A stretch of 64,000 bases of DNA from Allomuricauda sp. (GCF_002699205.1 NZ_PABT01000052.1:62001-126000), one strand, 5' to 3'; counted from the first letter of the stretch, positions 43,457 to 53,280 are shown. Notes: a model not told the origin generated them from the letters alone. Numbers and translations: made by a program.

Positions 43457-45117
43457 TGCTAATTGAAGGTCTACATAAAATAAAGAGTGTTCAAAGGTCT
43501 CAAGTCATATTGGGCACCTTGCTCTTGCTGTTTCTTTTGCCAACTTTTGGTTTTTCACAGACAGGGCCCAAGGTCCATGCCAAAGTGGACACTCTTGCCA
43601 TAAAAATCGGGGAACAGATCCATTACAAAATTACCGTTGAGACCGATTCGACCGATGTGGTTTTCTTTCCGGAAGGACAAACCTTCTCCCCGTTGGAAAC
43701 CGTAGAAGCGATAATGGCCGACACCCTTAAAAACGACAACAAGTTCATTCTTCAAAAAATATATTCGCTGACACAGTTTGATAGCGGCTCCTACACCATA
43801 CCGCCCCAACGAATCGCCATCAACGAAAAGCCTTTCTTCACGGATTCTTTCCAAGTAAAGGTTGCCGATGTTGTTGTGGACACCACCAAACAAAAAATGT
43901 ACGACATCAAACCTTTGATCGAGGTAGAAAAAAGTACTGCGGACACCTGGCTCATAGCACTTTGGGTTCTTTTGGGCCTAATTGTTGTCGGCGGGCTTGT
44001 GTATTGGTTCTTTCTAAGAAAGAAACCTTTGACCGAAGAAGAAAAAGTAGCTATGCTCCCTCCATATGATCGAGCGATTTTGGAACTCAAAAAATTGGAG
44101 AACTCCAGATACCTTATCCAAGACGAGTACAAACAATACTATTCAGAACTTACCGATATTGTAAGGTCCTATCTGGAAGAAGATGTACACCTTTCCGCCA
44201 TGGAAAGTACCACCTCGGAACTGATTACCAAATTGGAAATGTTAAAGGATGCCGGGGAGCTTAAATTAGAGGACGATACCATTCAACAATTTCAAAAAAT
44301 ATTACAGACCGCGGATTTAGTAAAGTTTGCCAAATCCAAGCCGGCTACATCCATTGCGGAACAGGACAGAAAAGTGGTGGAGCAAATCGTGACCAAAACC
44401 CACGAAGCACTTCCGGAACCCACCGAGGAGGATTTGCTGTTCGATGAAGAATATCTTGAAGAACTGGCCAAGAAAAAACAACGTAGAAAGATTTATTGGG
44501 CTGCGGCAATCTTTGCTGGAATCCTAATTTTGGGCAGTGCTTTCTCCGTAGCTTATTTTGGCGCCAAAAAAGTAAGGGATACCGTTTTCGGTTACCCCAC
44601 CAAAGAGCTTTTGGAAGGTGAATGGGTCGCCAGCTCCTATGGCTTCCCCCCAATAGAATTGGAAACACCCGATGTATTGGTGCGCCAAGATGCACAGCTT
44701 CCGGAGGAAACCAAAGAATTGATAAAGGAACTACAGACATTCTCTTTTGGCAGCTATGTGGACCTATTTTCCGTAAACGCAAGTTCCATCACCTACAAAG
44801 AGCAAACAGAAGAACCGAATTTTGATGCCGCGATCGTCTCAACCTTGACGAGTTTTGAACAATTGGGCCTTAAAAATATCATTACCAAACAAGAGGAATT
44901 TGTTACCCAGTCCGGTGTAAAAGGACTAAAAACTTTTGGTACCGCAACATTTGATGAGTCGGATGGGGATAGGAAAAAAGCAAAATACAACATCCTTTCC
45001 TTTGGAGGTAAAGGTTTTATACAACAAGTGGTCATTACCTGGGAAGAAGGTGATGAATACGCGGAACAAATGGTAAATCGAATTTTGAACAGTTTAGACG
45101 TAAAAACACAAGCATAA
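43456..45117 (+). CDS. two-TM Bat-operon protein with DUF4381-like middle domain
   Basis: A 553-residue protein I do not find as a named family. It has an N-terminal signal (residues 15-35), a periplasmic beta-rich region (36-165), TM1 (about 170-192), and a cytoplasmic helical region (200-335). That region contains YYSELTDIVRSYLEEDVHLSAMESTTSELI, resembling DUF4381 of BatD-type proteins. TM2 (about 337-360) and a C-terminal domain of 190 residues with TFSFGSYVDLF and GGKGFIQQVVITWEEG follow. It starts one base inside the DUF58 stop and abuts batA with no gap, so it is an integral member of the operon. Confidence 0.85.
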   Translation: MLIEGLHKIKSVQRSQVILGTLLLLFLLPTFGFSQTGPKVHAKVDTLAIKIGEQIHYKITVETDSTDVVFFPEGQTFSPLETVEAIMADTLKNDNKFILQKIYSLTQFDSGSYTIPPQRIAINEKPFFTDSFQVKVADVVVDTTKQKMYDIKPLIEVEKSTADTWLIALWVLLGLIVVGGLVYWFFLRKKPLTEEEKVAMLPPYDRAILELKKLENSRYLIQDEYKQYYSELTDIVRSYLEEDVHLSAMESTTSELITKLEMLKDAGELKLEDDTIQQFQKILQTADLVKFAKSKPATSIAEQDRKVVEQIVTKTHEALPEPTEEDLLFDEEYLEELAKKKQRRKIYWAAAIFAGILILGSAFSVAYFGAKKVRDTVFGYPTKELLEGEWVASSYGFPPIELETPDVLVRQDAQLPEETKELIKELQTFSFGSYVDLFSVNASSITYKEQTEEPNFDAAIVSTLTSFEQLGLKNIITKQEEFVTQSGVKGLKTFGTATFDESDGDRKKAKYNILSFGGKGFIQQVVITWEEGDEYAEQMVNRILNSLDVKTQA

Positions 45118-46116
45118 ATGTTTGAGAACATAGAATTTGCAAATCCTGAATTTTTCTGGCTGCTCCTTTTGCTGCCACTGGCTTTGCTATGGTATTTTTT
45201 CAAACGGAAAAATGAAATGGCATCCTTGCGCATTTCAAGTATAAAAGGATTCACGGTCAAAAGCTGGGCCTCTAAAATAAAGCCTGCGCTCCTTATACTC
45301 CGATTATTGGCTTTGGCCGCTATTATCACTGCCTTGGCCAGACCCCAAACAGAAGACATTTCAACTCGTACCAAGACCACAAAGGGTATCGATATTGTAA
45401 TGGCCATCGATGTATCGTCCAGTATGCTGGCGCGTGATTTAAAACCAAATCGATTGTCCGCCTTAAAAGAAGTGGCTGCAAATTTTATCGAACAACGGCC
45501 AAATGACCGCATCGGTTTGGTGGGGTATGCCGGCGAAAGCTACACCAAAACCCCAATTACAAGTGACAAAGCCATTGTTTTAAGGGCTCTAGAGGACATC
45601 ACCTATGGTGAACTTGAAGATGGGACCGCTATCGGGATGGGACTGGCCACTGCGGTAAACCGATTAAAAGAAAGCAAGGCCATAAGTAAAGTTATCATTC
45701 TTTTAACGGATGGTGTCAATAATATGGGCTTTATTGAACCCAGAACTGCTGCCGATCTTGCCGTGGAATTTGGTATAAAAACATACACCATTGGTTTGGG
45801 AACCAATGGAAATGCACTATCTCCCATTGCATACAATAGAGATGGCTCCTTTAGATACGGTATGCGCCAAGTGGAGATCGATGAAGAATTGCTCAAGGAA
45901 ATTGCGGAGGTTACCGGCGGAAAATATTTCCGTGCCACCGACAACGAATCCTTGGAGGAAATCTATGATGAAATCAACAAATTGGAAAAGACAGAGATAG
46001 AGGAATTTAAGTATTACAAGTACGAGGAAAAATTCAGGCCATTGATATTTTTGGCAGGTATTTTATTGTTGTTGGAATGGGGATTGCGAAATTCCATATT
46101 TAAAAGTTTTATTTAG
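45118..46116 (+). CDS. batA: aerotolerance VWA membrane protein BatA
   Basis: A 332-residue inner-membrane VWA protein. TM segments lie near both ends (about 10-25, 60-77 and 305-322). The VWA domain has the MIDAS sequence VMAIDVSSSMLARDLKPNRL (about 92-111) and a later TDGVNNMG. In Bacteroides BatA/BatB complexes contribute to oxygen tolerance; here the order moxR-DUF58-batA-batB matches. It abuts the preceding gene (TAA then ATG) and is 3 bases before batB. Confidence 0.92.
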   Translation: MFENIEFANPEFFWLLLLLPLALLWYFFKRKNEMASLRISSIKGFTVKSWASKIKPALLILRLLALAAIITALARPQTEDISTRTKTTKGIDIVMAIDVSSSMLARDLKPNRLSALKEVAANFIEQRPNDRIGLVGYAGESYTKTPITSDKAIVLRALEDITYGELEDGTAIGMGLATAVNRLKESKAISKVIILLTDGVNNMGFIEPRTAADLAVEFGIKTYTIGLGTNGNALSPIAYNRDGSFRYGMRQVEIDEELLKEIAEVTGGKYFRATDNESLEEIYDEINKLEKTEIEEFKYYKYEEKFRPLIFLAGILLLLEWGLRNSIFKSFI

Positions 46117-46119
46117 CGA

Positions 46120-47166
46120 ATGATTCAGTTTGACGAAAAAATATATTTCTACCTCTTGGCCATAATCCCGGTTATGGCCCTTACATTCTTTTTTCTTCAA
46201 ATCTGGAAAAAAAAGACCCAAAAACGTTTCGCCGACACTAAGCTTTTAAAACGATTGGCGCCTGACAGGTCCTCCTTTAAATCCACGGTCAAATTGATTT
46301 TTCTATTGACCGGTCTTGCTTTTCTGATTTTGGGCTTGGTAAACCCAAAAATAGGGACCAAACTGGAAACCGTTAAACGTGAAGGTGTTGACATCGTATT
46401 TGCCATTGATGTTTCCAAAAGTATGCTTGCAGAGGACATTGCCCCCAACCGTCTGGAAAAAGCAAAACGCATTGTTTCGGAAATCATCAACCAATTGGCA
46501 AGTGACCGTATCGGTATTATTGCCTATGCAGGGCAGGCCTATCCACAATTGCCCATCACCACGGATTATGGTGCGGCCAAAATGTTCTTGCAGAGCATGA
46601 ACACGGATATGCTATCATCACAGGGAACCGCCATTAACGCGGCTATTGATTTGGCCTCCACCTACTATGATGATTCACAACAGACCAATCGGGTGCTATT
46701 TATAGTTTCCGATGGGGAAGACCATTCCGAAAAATCCACCATCAATGCCGTTGAAAAAGCAACCGAAAATGGTATCCGCATATTCACCATAGGTGTAGGC
46801 AAAGAAAAAGGGGCCCCCATTCCCATAAAAAGGAATGGTATTGTTGAAAGCTTGAAAAAAGATAGCCAGGGAGAGGTTGTTATAACAAAACTGAACGAAA
46901 GTGTATTGAGCGAGATCGCCGAAAGGGGCAATGGCGATTATATTGATGGTTCCAACACGGACAATGCTGTGGAATACATCAAAGAAGAACTGAACCGAAT
47001 GGACAAAACTGAATTTGAAGCCAAACAATTTGCAGAATACAAGGACCAGTTTCAATGGTTCCTTGCCGCAGGCTTTTTATTTTTATTTTTGGACATCTTT
47101 GTTTTGGATAGAAAAACACAATGGTTGAAAAAACTCAATCTTTTCAATGAACATGATGATGAATAA
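46120..47166 (+). CDS. batB: aerotolerance VWA membrane protein BatB
   Basis: A 348-residue VWA protein, paralogous to BatA, with TM segments at the N- and C-terminal ends (about 10-28, 55-73, 308-326). The MIDAS motif VFAIDVSKSMLAEDIAPNRLE lies at about residues 91-110, and VSDGEDHSEKSTINA contains the later MIDAS threonine/aspartate region. It overlaps batC by 20 bases. Function within the Bat complex is inferred from homologues. Confidence 0.92.
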   Translation: MIQFDEKIYFYLLAIIPVMALTFFFLQIWKKKTQKRFADTKLLKRLAPDRSSFKSTVKLIFLLTGLAFLILGLVNPKIGTKLETVKREGVDIVFAIDVSKSMLAEDIAPNRLEKAKRIVSEIINQLASDRIGIIAYAGQAYPQLPITTDYGAAKMFLQSMNTDMLSSQGTAINAAIDLASTYYDDSQQTNRVLFIVSDGEDHSEKSTINAVEKATENGIRIFTIGVGKEKGAPIPIKRNGIVESLKKDSQGEVVITKLNESVLSEIAERGNGDYIDGSNTDNAVEYIKEELNRMDKTEFEAKQFAEYKDQFQWFLAAGFLFLFLDIFVLDRKTQWLKKLNLFNEHDDE

Positions 47167-48058
47167 GATTAAGATAAAGTTGCTGTTTGCACTATTGCTT
47201 TGTTTCGGTTTTGTCCAAGCTCAGGACGACATCACCGAAAAAGCGGACAAAGAAGCAGAAAAAGCATTACAGGTCTCCACTGACCTGACCTACGAGGCCA
47301 ACGAGGAGCTTATGGCCAATAATTTTGTCGCTGCGGAGGCCGACTATCGAAGGGCCATCTCCAAAAGCGACAAAAACGCAGTGGCCCGGCTTAATCTTGG
47401 TAATGCCTACTACAACAGGGAAAGTTTTGGGGAAGCCTTTGGCAGGTACAAAGAAGCAGGGGAAGCTGCAGAAAATAAAAGTGAAAAACACAAAGCCTTT
47501 CACAACATGGGCAACGTGTTCATGAAAAACAAGGAATACGAAAAAGCCGTGGAAGCCTATAAACAGGCCCTACGCAATAATCCCAACGACGACGAAACCC
47601 GTTACAATCTTGCCTTGGCCAAAAAGATGTTGGAAAAACAACAGGACGAACAAAAGAACGATCAAAACAAGGACAATCAGGACAAGCAAGACCAGGAAAA
47701 CGAGGACAAGGACAAAAATCAAGACCAGAACAACGAAGGTGGCGATAACGAGAAAAAAGACGAAGGAGAGCAGAAAGAGGATGAAAATAAGGATAAAGGC
47801 GATCAAGGGGAAAATGGAGAGGATAAGCCCGAGGAAAACCAGAAAGGTGATGGGGACAAAAAGAAAGAAGAAGAGAAAAAACCTAATGAAGGCGATCAAC
47901 CCCAAGATCAAAAACAACAGCCCAGACCCAATCAGCTTTCCAAACAGCAAATTCAGAACTTGTTAGAAGCCATGCAGAACGAAGAGAAAAAAGTGCAAGA
48001 GAAAATGGAGGCCCGTAAAGTTCGGGGCAAGAAGATTAAAAACGAAAAGGATTGGTAA
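47147..48058 (+). CDS. batC: TPR protein BatC with acidic low-complexity linker
   Basis: A 303-residue periplasmic TPR protein. The start could be any of several ATGs (47147, 47153, 47156 or 47159); I give the first. After a signal peptide (about to residue 25, FVQAQ), TPR repeats occupy about 37-160, including AVARLNLGNAYYNRESFGEAF and MGNVFMKNKEYEKAVEAYKQALRNNPNDDETRYNL. Then follows a 110-residue low-complexity stretch of D, N, K, Q, E and G. It ends in a conserved QPRPNQLSKQQIQNLLEAMQ segment. The long acidic linker makes an open frame on the opposite strand that is not a gene. It overlaps batB by 20 bases. Confidence 0.9.
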   Translation: MNMMMNKIKIKLLFALLLCFGFVQAQDDITEKADKEAEKALQVSTDLTYEANEELMANNFVAAEADYRRAISKSDKNAVARLNLGNAYYNRESFGEAFGRYKEAGEAAENKSEKHKAFHNMGNVFMKNKEYEKAVEAYKQALRNNPNDDETRYNLALAKKMLEKQQDEQKNDQNKDNQDKQDQENEDKDKNQDQNNEGGDNEKKDEGEQKEDENKDKGDQGENGEDKPEENQKGDGDKKKEEEKKPNEGDQPQDQKQQPRPNQLSKQQIQNLLEAMQNEEKKVQEKMEARKVRGKKIKNEKDW

Positions 48059-49845
48059 TGAAAACGTTGAAGGGCAACATATTGTTTATTTTGGGAGTTT
48101 TCCTTTTAACAGGACTGTATTCTTATGCCCAAGACGATGCCGAACAGGTCACGTTTACCATGAACTTGAGCAAAGAGAAATTGGGAATAAATGAACGTCT
48201 TCGGGTGGATTTCACCATGAATAAGGATGGGGACAACTTTAACCCACCTTCATTTGAAGGTTTTAAAGTTGTAATGGGCCCATCACAGTCCATAAGTTCC
48301 TCTTGGATAAACGGTAAACGCAGTTTTTCCAAAACCTATTCCTACATATTGGTGCCCACGGCCAGAGGAAATTTTACCATAAACCAAGCCACCATAGAGA
48401 TTGACGGCCAAACCTATAAAACAACACCAAAACAAGTTGAAGTGACAGCTGCAGTGGACAAGCCCAATTCACAAAAAACAGTGGATGATGTTGCTGATGA
48501 AAGCCTTCACTTAGTGGCGGAAGTCTCCAAAGAAAACCCCTATCTCAATGAAGCTGTTACAGTAGTCTACAAACTATATGTTAGTCCAAACATAAGCGTG
48601 ACCAATTATCGTCCTTTGGACAATCCAACCTATAACAACTTTTGGAGTCAGGATATACCCGTTACCAAACACACGGCCCAAAATGGCACCTATCAAGGCA
48701 AACCATATCGATATGTGGTTTTAAAACGTGTGGTGCTCTACCCACAAAAAGCCGGCAAATTGGACATAGAGCCCCTCTCTTTGGAAATTTTTGTTGATGT
48801 ACCTACCAATCGGAGAGATTTTTTTGGAGGTAGAATTTACACGCAGACCAGCAAGACCGTTTCTGCCGGCAATCGTACAATCAATGTAAAACCATTGCCA
48901 GAAGCTGGAAAACCTGCTGATTTTAGTGGTGCCGTAGGGGATTTTGATTTTAAGGTGACCACAAGTAAGACCCGATTAAATGCCTCTGAATCACTACAGG
49001 CGAAAGTTGAAGTTTCCGGAAAGGGCAACCTAAAATTGTTCCAGCTACCAGAACCAGAACTTCCTAGCTCATTGGAAGTGTACGACCCCGAATACGATGA
49101 GGATATCCGTACTTACAGCTCCGGTATGGAGGGAAAAGTCGCCAATAACTACACCATAGTGCCATCTTTCCGGGGAAAATATCCGATTCCCAGTATTTCT
49201 TTCAGTTATTTTGACCCAAGTACAGGGAAGTACAACACCATAAATTCCGAAGAAATCAATATTGAGGTAATTGAAGGACCAAGCAGCGCATCGGATATTG
49301 CTGCCAATTCCCCCGTAAACAAACAGTTCGTTGTGCCAACCGGAGATCAATTTCATTTTATCAATATAAAACCCAATCTGATTCCTATCGGTGAGAATCC
49401 CTTCTTTGGTTCAAAACTCTTTTTTATCCTATTGTTGGCGCCATTGTTACTGATACCAATAGCCATCTTTACCTTTAAGAAAAGGGAGGCCATTGCTGGT
49501 GATGTGGTAGGGAACAAAATTAAACAAGCCAATAGGCTGGCCAAAAAGTATTTATCCACCGCTAAAAAGGAATTAGGTAATAAAGAGGCCTTTTATGTTG
49601 CCCTGGAAAAAGGGTTGCACAATTATTTAAAGGCCAAATTACATATTGAGACCTCCGAGTTCAGTAAGGATAAAATAACCAATGTTCTTTCAGAAAAAAA
49701 TGTGGAAAAAGAGGATGTCAACAGGTTTATCGGTTTACTTACCAGTTGTGAAATGGCCCGTTACAGTCCTTTTTCCAATGTACAGATGCAGCAAGATTAT
49801 GAAAAGGCAAGTGAGGTAATTTCTAAATTGGACAAGCAGTTATGA
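48058..49845 (+). CDS. batD: BatD-family outer/periplasmic protein
   Basis: A 595-residue protein from the ATG at 48058, which overlaps the batC stop by one base (TAATG). The signal peptide runs MKTLKGNILFILGVFLLTGLYSYA. It has large beta-sandwich domains beginning VTFTMNLSKEKLGINERLRVDFTMN, PFEGFKVVMGPSQSISSSWINGKRSF and GNFTINQATIEIDGQTYKT, typical of the BatD/oxygen-tolerance family. A TM at about residues 450-468 (LFFILLLAPLLLIPIAIF) and a cytoplasmic helical tail follow. The stop overlaps batE by four bases. Confidence 0.92.
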   Translation: MKTLKGNILFILGVFLLTGLYSYAQDDAEQVTFTMNLSKEKLGINERLRVDFTMNKDGDNFNPPSFEGFKVVMGPSQSISSSWINGKRSFSKTYSYILVPTARGNFTINQATIEIDGQTYKTTPKQVEVTAAVDKPNSQKTVDDVADESLHLVAEVSKENPYLNEAVTVVYKLYVSPNISVTNYRPLDNPTYNNFWSQDIPVTKHTAQNGTYQGKPYRYVVLKRVVLYPQKAGKLDIEPLSLEIFVDVPTNRRDFFGGRIYTQTSKTVSAGNRTINVKPLPEAGKPADFSGAVGDFDFKVTTSKTRLNASESLQAKVEVSGKGNLKLFQLPEPELPSSLEVYDPEYDEDIRTYSSGMEGKVANNYTIVPSFRGKYPIPSISFSYFDPSTGKYNTINSEEINIEVIEGPSSASDIAANSPVNKQFVVPTGDQFHFINIKPNLIPIGENPFFGSKLFFILLLAPLLLIPIAIFTFKKREAIAGDVVGNKIKQANRLAKKYLSTAKKELGNKEAFYVALEKGLHNYLKAKLHIETSEFSKDKITNVLSEKNVEKEDVNRFIGLLTSCEMARYSPFSNVQMQQDYEKASEVISKLDKQL

Positions 49846-50606
49846 GCATGAAAAAGATAGCCCTTTTGATCTGCCTTTTTTCGTTGAGTTTTGGGTTTGC
49901 CCAAAATGAAACCCTTTTTAACGAGGCTACCGAACTATACAACAACGGGGAGTACTCCGCAGCTATAGAAAATTATGAGCAGATACTTGAGAACGGTCAA
50001 CATTCTGCTTCACTGTACTTTAATTTGGGGAATTGCTATTATAAGCTCAATTCCATTGGGCCCAGCATTTATTATTATGAAAAAGCATTGCTTCTTTCTC
50101 CAAACAACCCTGAGATCCTAAACAATTTGAGGTTTGCCGAAAATATGAGATTGGACGCTATAGAAGAGATGCCCAAAACTGAATTGTCAAAGATCTATAA
50201 CGTAGTCGTTGGCATGTTCTCCTATGACCAGTGGGCCTATATTGCCGTAGGATTGGTCTTTTTGTTCGTACTGGCCTACATGGCATACTATTTTTTAAGG
50301 TCGGCCAACCAAAAGCGGGCAGCCTTTATTTCTAGTATTTTTTCTTTAGCATTGGGGGCTGTTTGTATCCTAATGGCGTACCTCAACCATCAACAGTACA
50401 AAAATGACGATCCAGCCATCGTTTTTAGCAAAGAGGTAAAGGTCAATTCAGAGCCCAATAACAACAGCAGTACGGTTTTTACCATTCATGAAGGGACCAA
50501 AGTGAATGTTCTGGACGAACTGGAAGGTTGGAAAAGAATACGCATCGCTGATGGCCAAACTGGTTGGTTACAAGATAGTGACATCAAGTCATTAAAAGAT
50601 TTTTAG
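49842..50606 (+). CDS. batE: TPR/SH3 protein BatE
   Basis: A 254-residue protein with a signal peptide (MSMKKIALLICLFSLSFGFA) and TPR repeats (about 23-105, ATELYNNGEYSAAIENYEQIL and SASLYFNLGNCYYKLNSIG). Two TM segments follow (about 130-150 and 160-178). A C-terminal SH3b domain (about 190-250, VNSEPNNNSSTVFTIHEGTKVNVLDELEGWKRIRIADGQTGWL) closes the protein. It completes the bat operon, overlapping batD by four bases. The SH3-like domain may bind cell-wall peptides. Confidence 0.9.
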   Translation: MSMKKIALLICLFSLSFGFAQNETLFNEATELYNNGEYSAAIENYEQILENGQHSASLYFNLGNCYYKLNSIGPSIYYYEKALLLSPNNPEILNNLRFAENMRLDAIEEMPKTELSKIYNVVVGMFSYDQWAYIAVGLVFLFVLAYMAYYFLRSANQKRAAFISSIFSLALGAVCILMAYLNHQQYKNDDPAIVFSKEVKVNSEPNNNSSTVFTIHEGTKVNVLDELEGWKRIRIADGQTGWLQDSDIKSLKDF

Positions 50607-50639
50607 TCATATTTTAACAGATAAGTCTTCTTCTTGTCT

Positions 50640-50647
50640 TAAATTTG
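50640..50647 (+). promoter_or_regulatory. candidate -7 box before the small membrane protein gene
   Basis: TAAATTTG is an exact TAnnTTTG match and lies 10 to 16 bases before the small ORF at 50658/50664. No clear -33 element. It supports the small gene being independently transcribed. Confidence 0.35.
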
Positions 50648-50657
50648 CCGCAATCAT

Positions 50658-50972
50658 ATGATTATGCGAATATTGGCAGTACCTTTTATTTCTTTTATGT
50701 TGGTCACCATTTTGATGACCTCATCTTTTATTCCCCTTTTGGGACAGGAATACAGTACCGCCATTATTCTTGGCTCTTCCGAAGAAGAGAACAATACCCA
50801 CGACACTTCCAACAACAAAACGTTTGACAGTAAATATTTTGTTTACAAAAACTTCTTTTCCACAGATTTATCCATAAATCAGGAAAATGGTGATAATACA
50901 TTGGGATATGTATTCACTATTCTAGAAATCACCCTTGAAATACTAGATCCCCCTCCTCGAAAATTGGTTTAA
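50658..50972 (+). CDS. small membrane or secreted protein of unknown function
   Basis: A 104-residue protein (102 from the second ATG at 50664). A hydrophobic N-terminus (MIMRILAVPFISFMLVTILMTSSF) acts as signal or TM anchor, then a Ser/Asn/Glu-rich stretch. The C-terminus is hydrophobic with YVFTILEITLEILDPPPRK. A TAAATTTG box directly before it and the aerotolerance genes just upstream suggest a real gene. I do not recognise the family. It precedes the SulP gene at 51066. Confidence 0.55.
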   Translation: MIMRILAVPFISFMLVTILMTSSFIPLLGQEYSTAIILGSSEEENNTHDTSNNKTFDSKYFVYKNFFSTDLSINQENGDNTLGYVFTILEITLEILDPPPRKLV

Positions 50973-51065
50973 CACTCGTATTTACGTTTAAATCAATTTT
51001 TCAATTCATCGTCTTCTACAATAATTTCTATAATGTAATGTAGAGGACTAATCTTATTTATTATT

Positions 51066-52649
51066 ATGTTCAAGTATATAAAAAATGACTTGCCCGCCAG
51101 TATAGTGGTCTTTTTTGTGGCACTGCCCCTATGTTTGGGTATTGCCCTTGCCAGTGGCGCTCCTCTATTTTCAGGACTTATCGCAGGTATAATCGGAGGG
51201 ATCGTTGTAGGAGCACTGAGTGGCTCCCAAATTGGAGTAAGTGGCCCCGCTGCCGGACTCGCGGCAATTGTCCTTACAGCAATTGGTGCTTTGGGCGGCT
51301 ATGAAAATTTTCTGGTCGCAGTGGTCTTGGGAGGCATCATCCAATTTGTCTTTGGAATATTAAGGGCCGGTGTTATTGCCTATTATTTTCCGTCATCGGT
51401 CATTAAAGGCATGCTCACAGGTATTGGAATCATCATTATTTTGAAACAAATACCTCATTTTTTTGGCTATGATTCCAATCTAGAGGGTGACTGGGCTTTC
51501 TTTCAAATAGATGGCGAAAACACCTTTAGTGAAATTATAAACACCCTTAACTTTATCAGTCCTGGTGCTACTCTAATTGCGGTAATCGCCTTGGCCATAC
51601 TAATTTTATGGAGCCAGATTTTGACAAAAAAATCGAAAATATTTGAACTTATCCAAGGCCCTTTGGTTGCTGTAGTTGTTGGGATAGTTTATTTTTCACT
51701 GACCCAAGGTAATGGTACATGGGGGATTTCCCAAGAACATTTGGTCAGTGTGCCTGTACCGGACAGTTTTGAATCGTTTCTTGGATTCTTCAGCTTTCCT
51801 AATTTTGCCGCCATAACAAATACCGAGGTATGGATAACTGCATTTACCATCGCCCTGGTAGCCAGTTTGGAAACACTGCTATGTGTTGAAGCGACCGATA
51901 AAATAGATCCGGACAAGAGAACAACGCCCACCAATCGTGAGCTTATGGCCCAAGGGGTTGGCAATACTTTATCCGGTTTGGTCGGGGGACTGCCCATAAC
52001 CCAGGTTATTGTGCGCAGTTCGGCCAATATTCAGTCCGGAGGTAAAACAAAGGCTTCGGCAATCATCCATGGGTTTTTACTTTTGGGCTCGGTGATTATA
52101 ATCCCAACATTGCTCAATAAAATTCCACTGTCGGTTTTGGCAGCCATCCTATTTATTGTTGGTTACAAGTTGGCCAAGCCAAGCCTGTTCAAAACCATGT
52201 ACCAATCAGGCTGGAAACAATTTGTTCCCTTTGTGGTAACCGTTGTGGGCATCGTATTTACCGATCTTTTGATTGGAATCAGTCTAGGCTTGTTGGTAGG
52301 AATAGTGGTAGTTCTTATCAAAAGCTACCAAAACTCCCACTTCCTGCATATCGAGGATAAAAGTAACGGGGCCCATAAAATAAAAATGACTCTTGCAGAA
52401 GAAGTCACTTTTTTTAACAAAGGGGCCATTCTAAAAGAATTGGATAGCCTTCCTGAAAACTCCTATCTTGAATTGGATGTTAGAAAAACACGTTATCTTG
52501 ATAATGATATTGTGGAAATACTCGAAGATTTTTCGGAAAAAGCGAAAAATCGAAACATAGACATCAAAATAATCTCAGAAAGAGGGGAAGTTATAAATCC
52601 AGACAGTTATATAAAGTTTTTTAATCTGACACCAAAAAAATCCGCATAA
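51066..52649 (+). CDS. SulP-family transporter, carbonic-anhydrase linked
   Basis: A 527-residue SLC26/SulP transporter. About 10-12 TM segments (residues 10-415) with LASGAPLFSGLIAGIIGGIVVG and LSGSQIGVSGPAAGLAAIVLTAIGALGG (about 25-80), the SulP signature. ELMAQGVGNTLSGLVGGLPITQVIVRSSANIQSGGK (about 285-320) follows, and a STAS domain runs about 430-527. It is followed by a beta-carbonic anhydrase gene after only 4 bases, a pairing known for bicarbonate uptake, and a second SulP gene follows. Bicarbonate is the most likely substrate. Confidence 0.94.
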   Translation: MFKYIKNDLPASIVVFFVALPLCLGIALASGAPLFSGLIAGIIGGIVVGALSGSQIGVSGPAAGLAAIVLTAIGALGGYENFLVAVVLGGIIQFVFGILRAGVIAYYFPSSVIKGMLTGIGIIIILKQIPHFFGYDSNLEGDWAFFQIDGENTFSEIINTLNFISPGATLIAVIALAILILWSQILTKKSKIFELIQGPLVAVVVGIVYFSLTQGNGTWGISQEHLVSVPVPDSFESFLGFFSFPNFAAITNTEVWITAFTIALVASLETLLCVEATDKIDPDKRTTPTNRELMAQGVGNTLSGLVGGLPITQVIVRSSANIQSGGKTKASAIIHGFLLLGSVIIIPTLLNKIPLSVLAAILFIVGYKLAKPSLFKTMYQSGWKQFVPFVVTVVGIVFTDLLIGISLGLLVGIVVVLIKSYQNSHFLHIEDKSNGAHKIKMTLAEEVTFFNKGAILKELDSLPENSYLELDVRKTRYLDNDIVEILEDFSEKAKNRNIDIKIISERGEVINPDSYIKFFNLTPKKSA

Positions 52650-52653
52650 AATT

Positions 52654-53280
52654 ATGAAAGCACATACAAAAGAAACGCAGTCAACCATGACCCCCGAAAA
52701 GGCCATTCAATTTTTAAAAGAAGGCAATCTGCGTTTTCAACAAAACCTTAAAGCGAACCGCAACCTTTTGGAACAAGTCAATGATACAAAAGATGGGCAA
52801 TTTCCTTTTGCAACCATTTTAAGCTGTATTGACTCCAGAGTATCCGCCGAACTTATTTTTGATCAAGGTCTCGGTGATATTTTTAGTATTAGGATAGCAG
52901 GTAATTTTGTCAATGAGGATATCTTGGGGAGTATGGAATTTGCCTGTAAACTGGCAGGCACCAAAGCTGTTGTCGTATTGGGGCATACCAGTTGTGGTGC
53001 CGTAAAAGGAGCTTGTGACCATGCTCGTTTGGGCAACTTGACCGCATTGATCAACAAAATTGAACCTGCGGTTTCGGCAGTTGAAGAGCCTGCGGATGAA
53101 TCATTAAGGAATTCAAAAAACCTGGATTTTGTGGATGCGGTTGCCGTTGAAAATGTTAAGATAACCTTGGACAACATTAGAAAACAAAGTGAAGTCCTCA
53201 AGGAAATGGAAGACAATAAGGAAATTGTGATCGTGGGTGCCATGTACGATGTTTCAGATGGCAAAGTCACTTTTCTATAG
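52654..53280 (+). CDS. beta-class carbonic anhydrase
   Basis: A 208-residue enzyme that interconverts CO2 and bicarbonate. The zinc site is complete: Cys58, Asp60 and Arg62 in SCIDSRV, and His111 and Cys114 in LGHTSCGAVKGA. It lacks a signal peptide, so it is cytoplasmic. The SulP gene immediately upstream (4 bases) suggests coupling of bicarbonate transport with CO2 hydration. A terminator hairpin follows. Confidence 0.95.
   Translation: MKAHTKETQSTMTPEKAIQFLKEGNLRFQQNLKANRNLLEQVNDTKDGQFPFATILSCIDSRVSAELIFDQGLGDIFSIRIAGNFVNEDILGSMEFACKLAGTKAVVVLGHTSCGAVKGACDHARLGNLTALINKIEPAVSAVEEPADESLRNSKNLDFVDAVAVENVKITLDNIRKQSEVLKEMEDNKEIVIVGAMYDVSDGKVTFL

Noticed and set aside
47570..47950. 126-codon frame on the minus strand inside batC
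   Set aside because: It is an artefact of the K/D/N/Q/E codon repetition of the batC linker read on the opposite strand; the product is only I, L, V and F runs.
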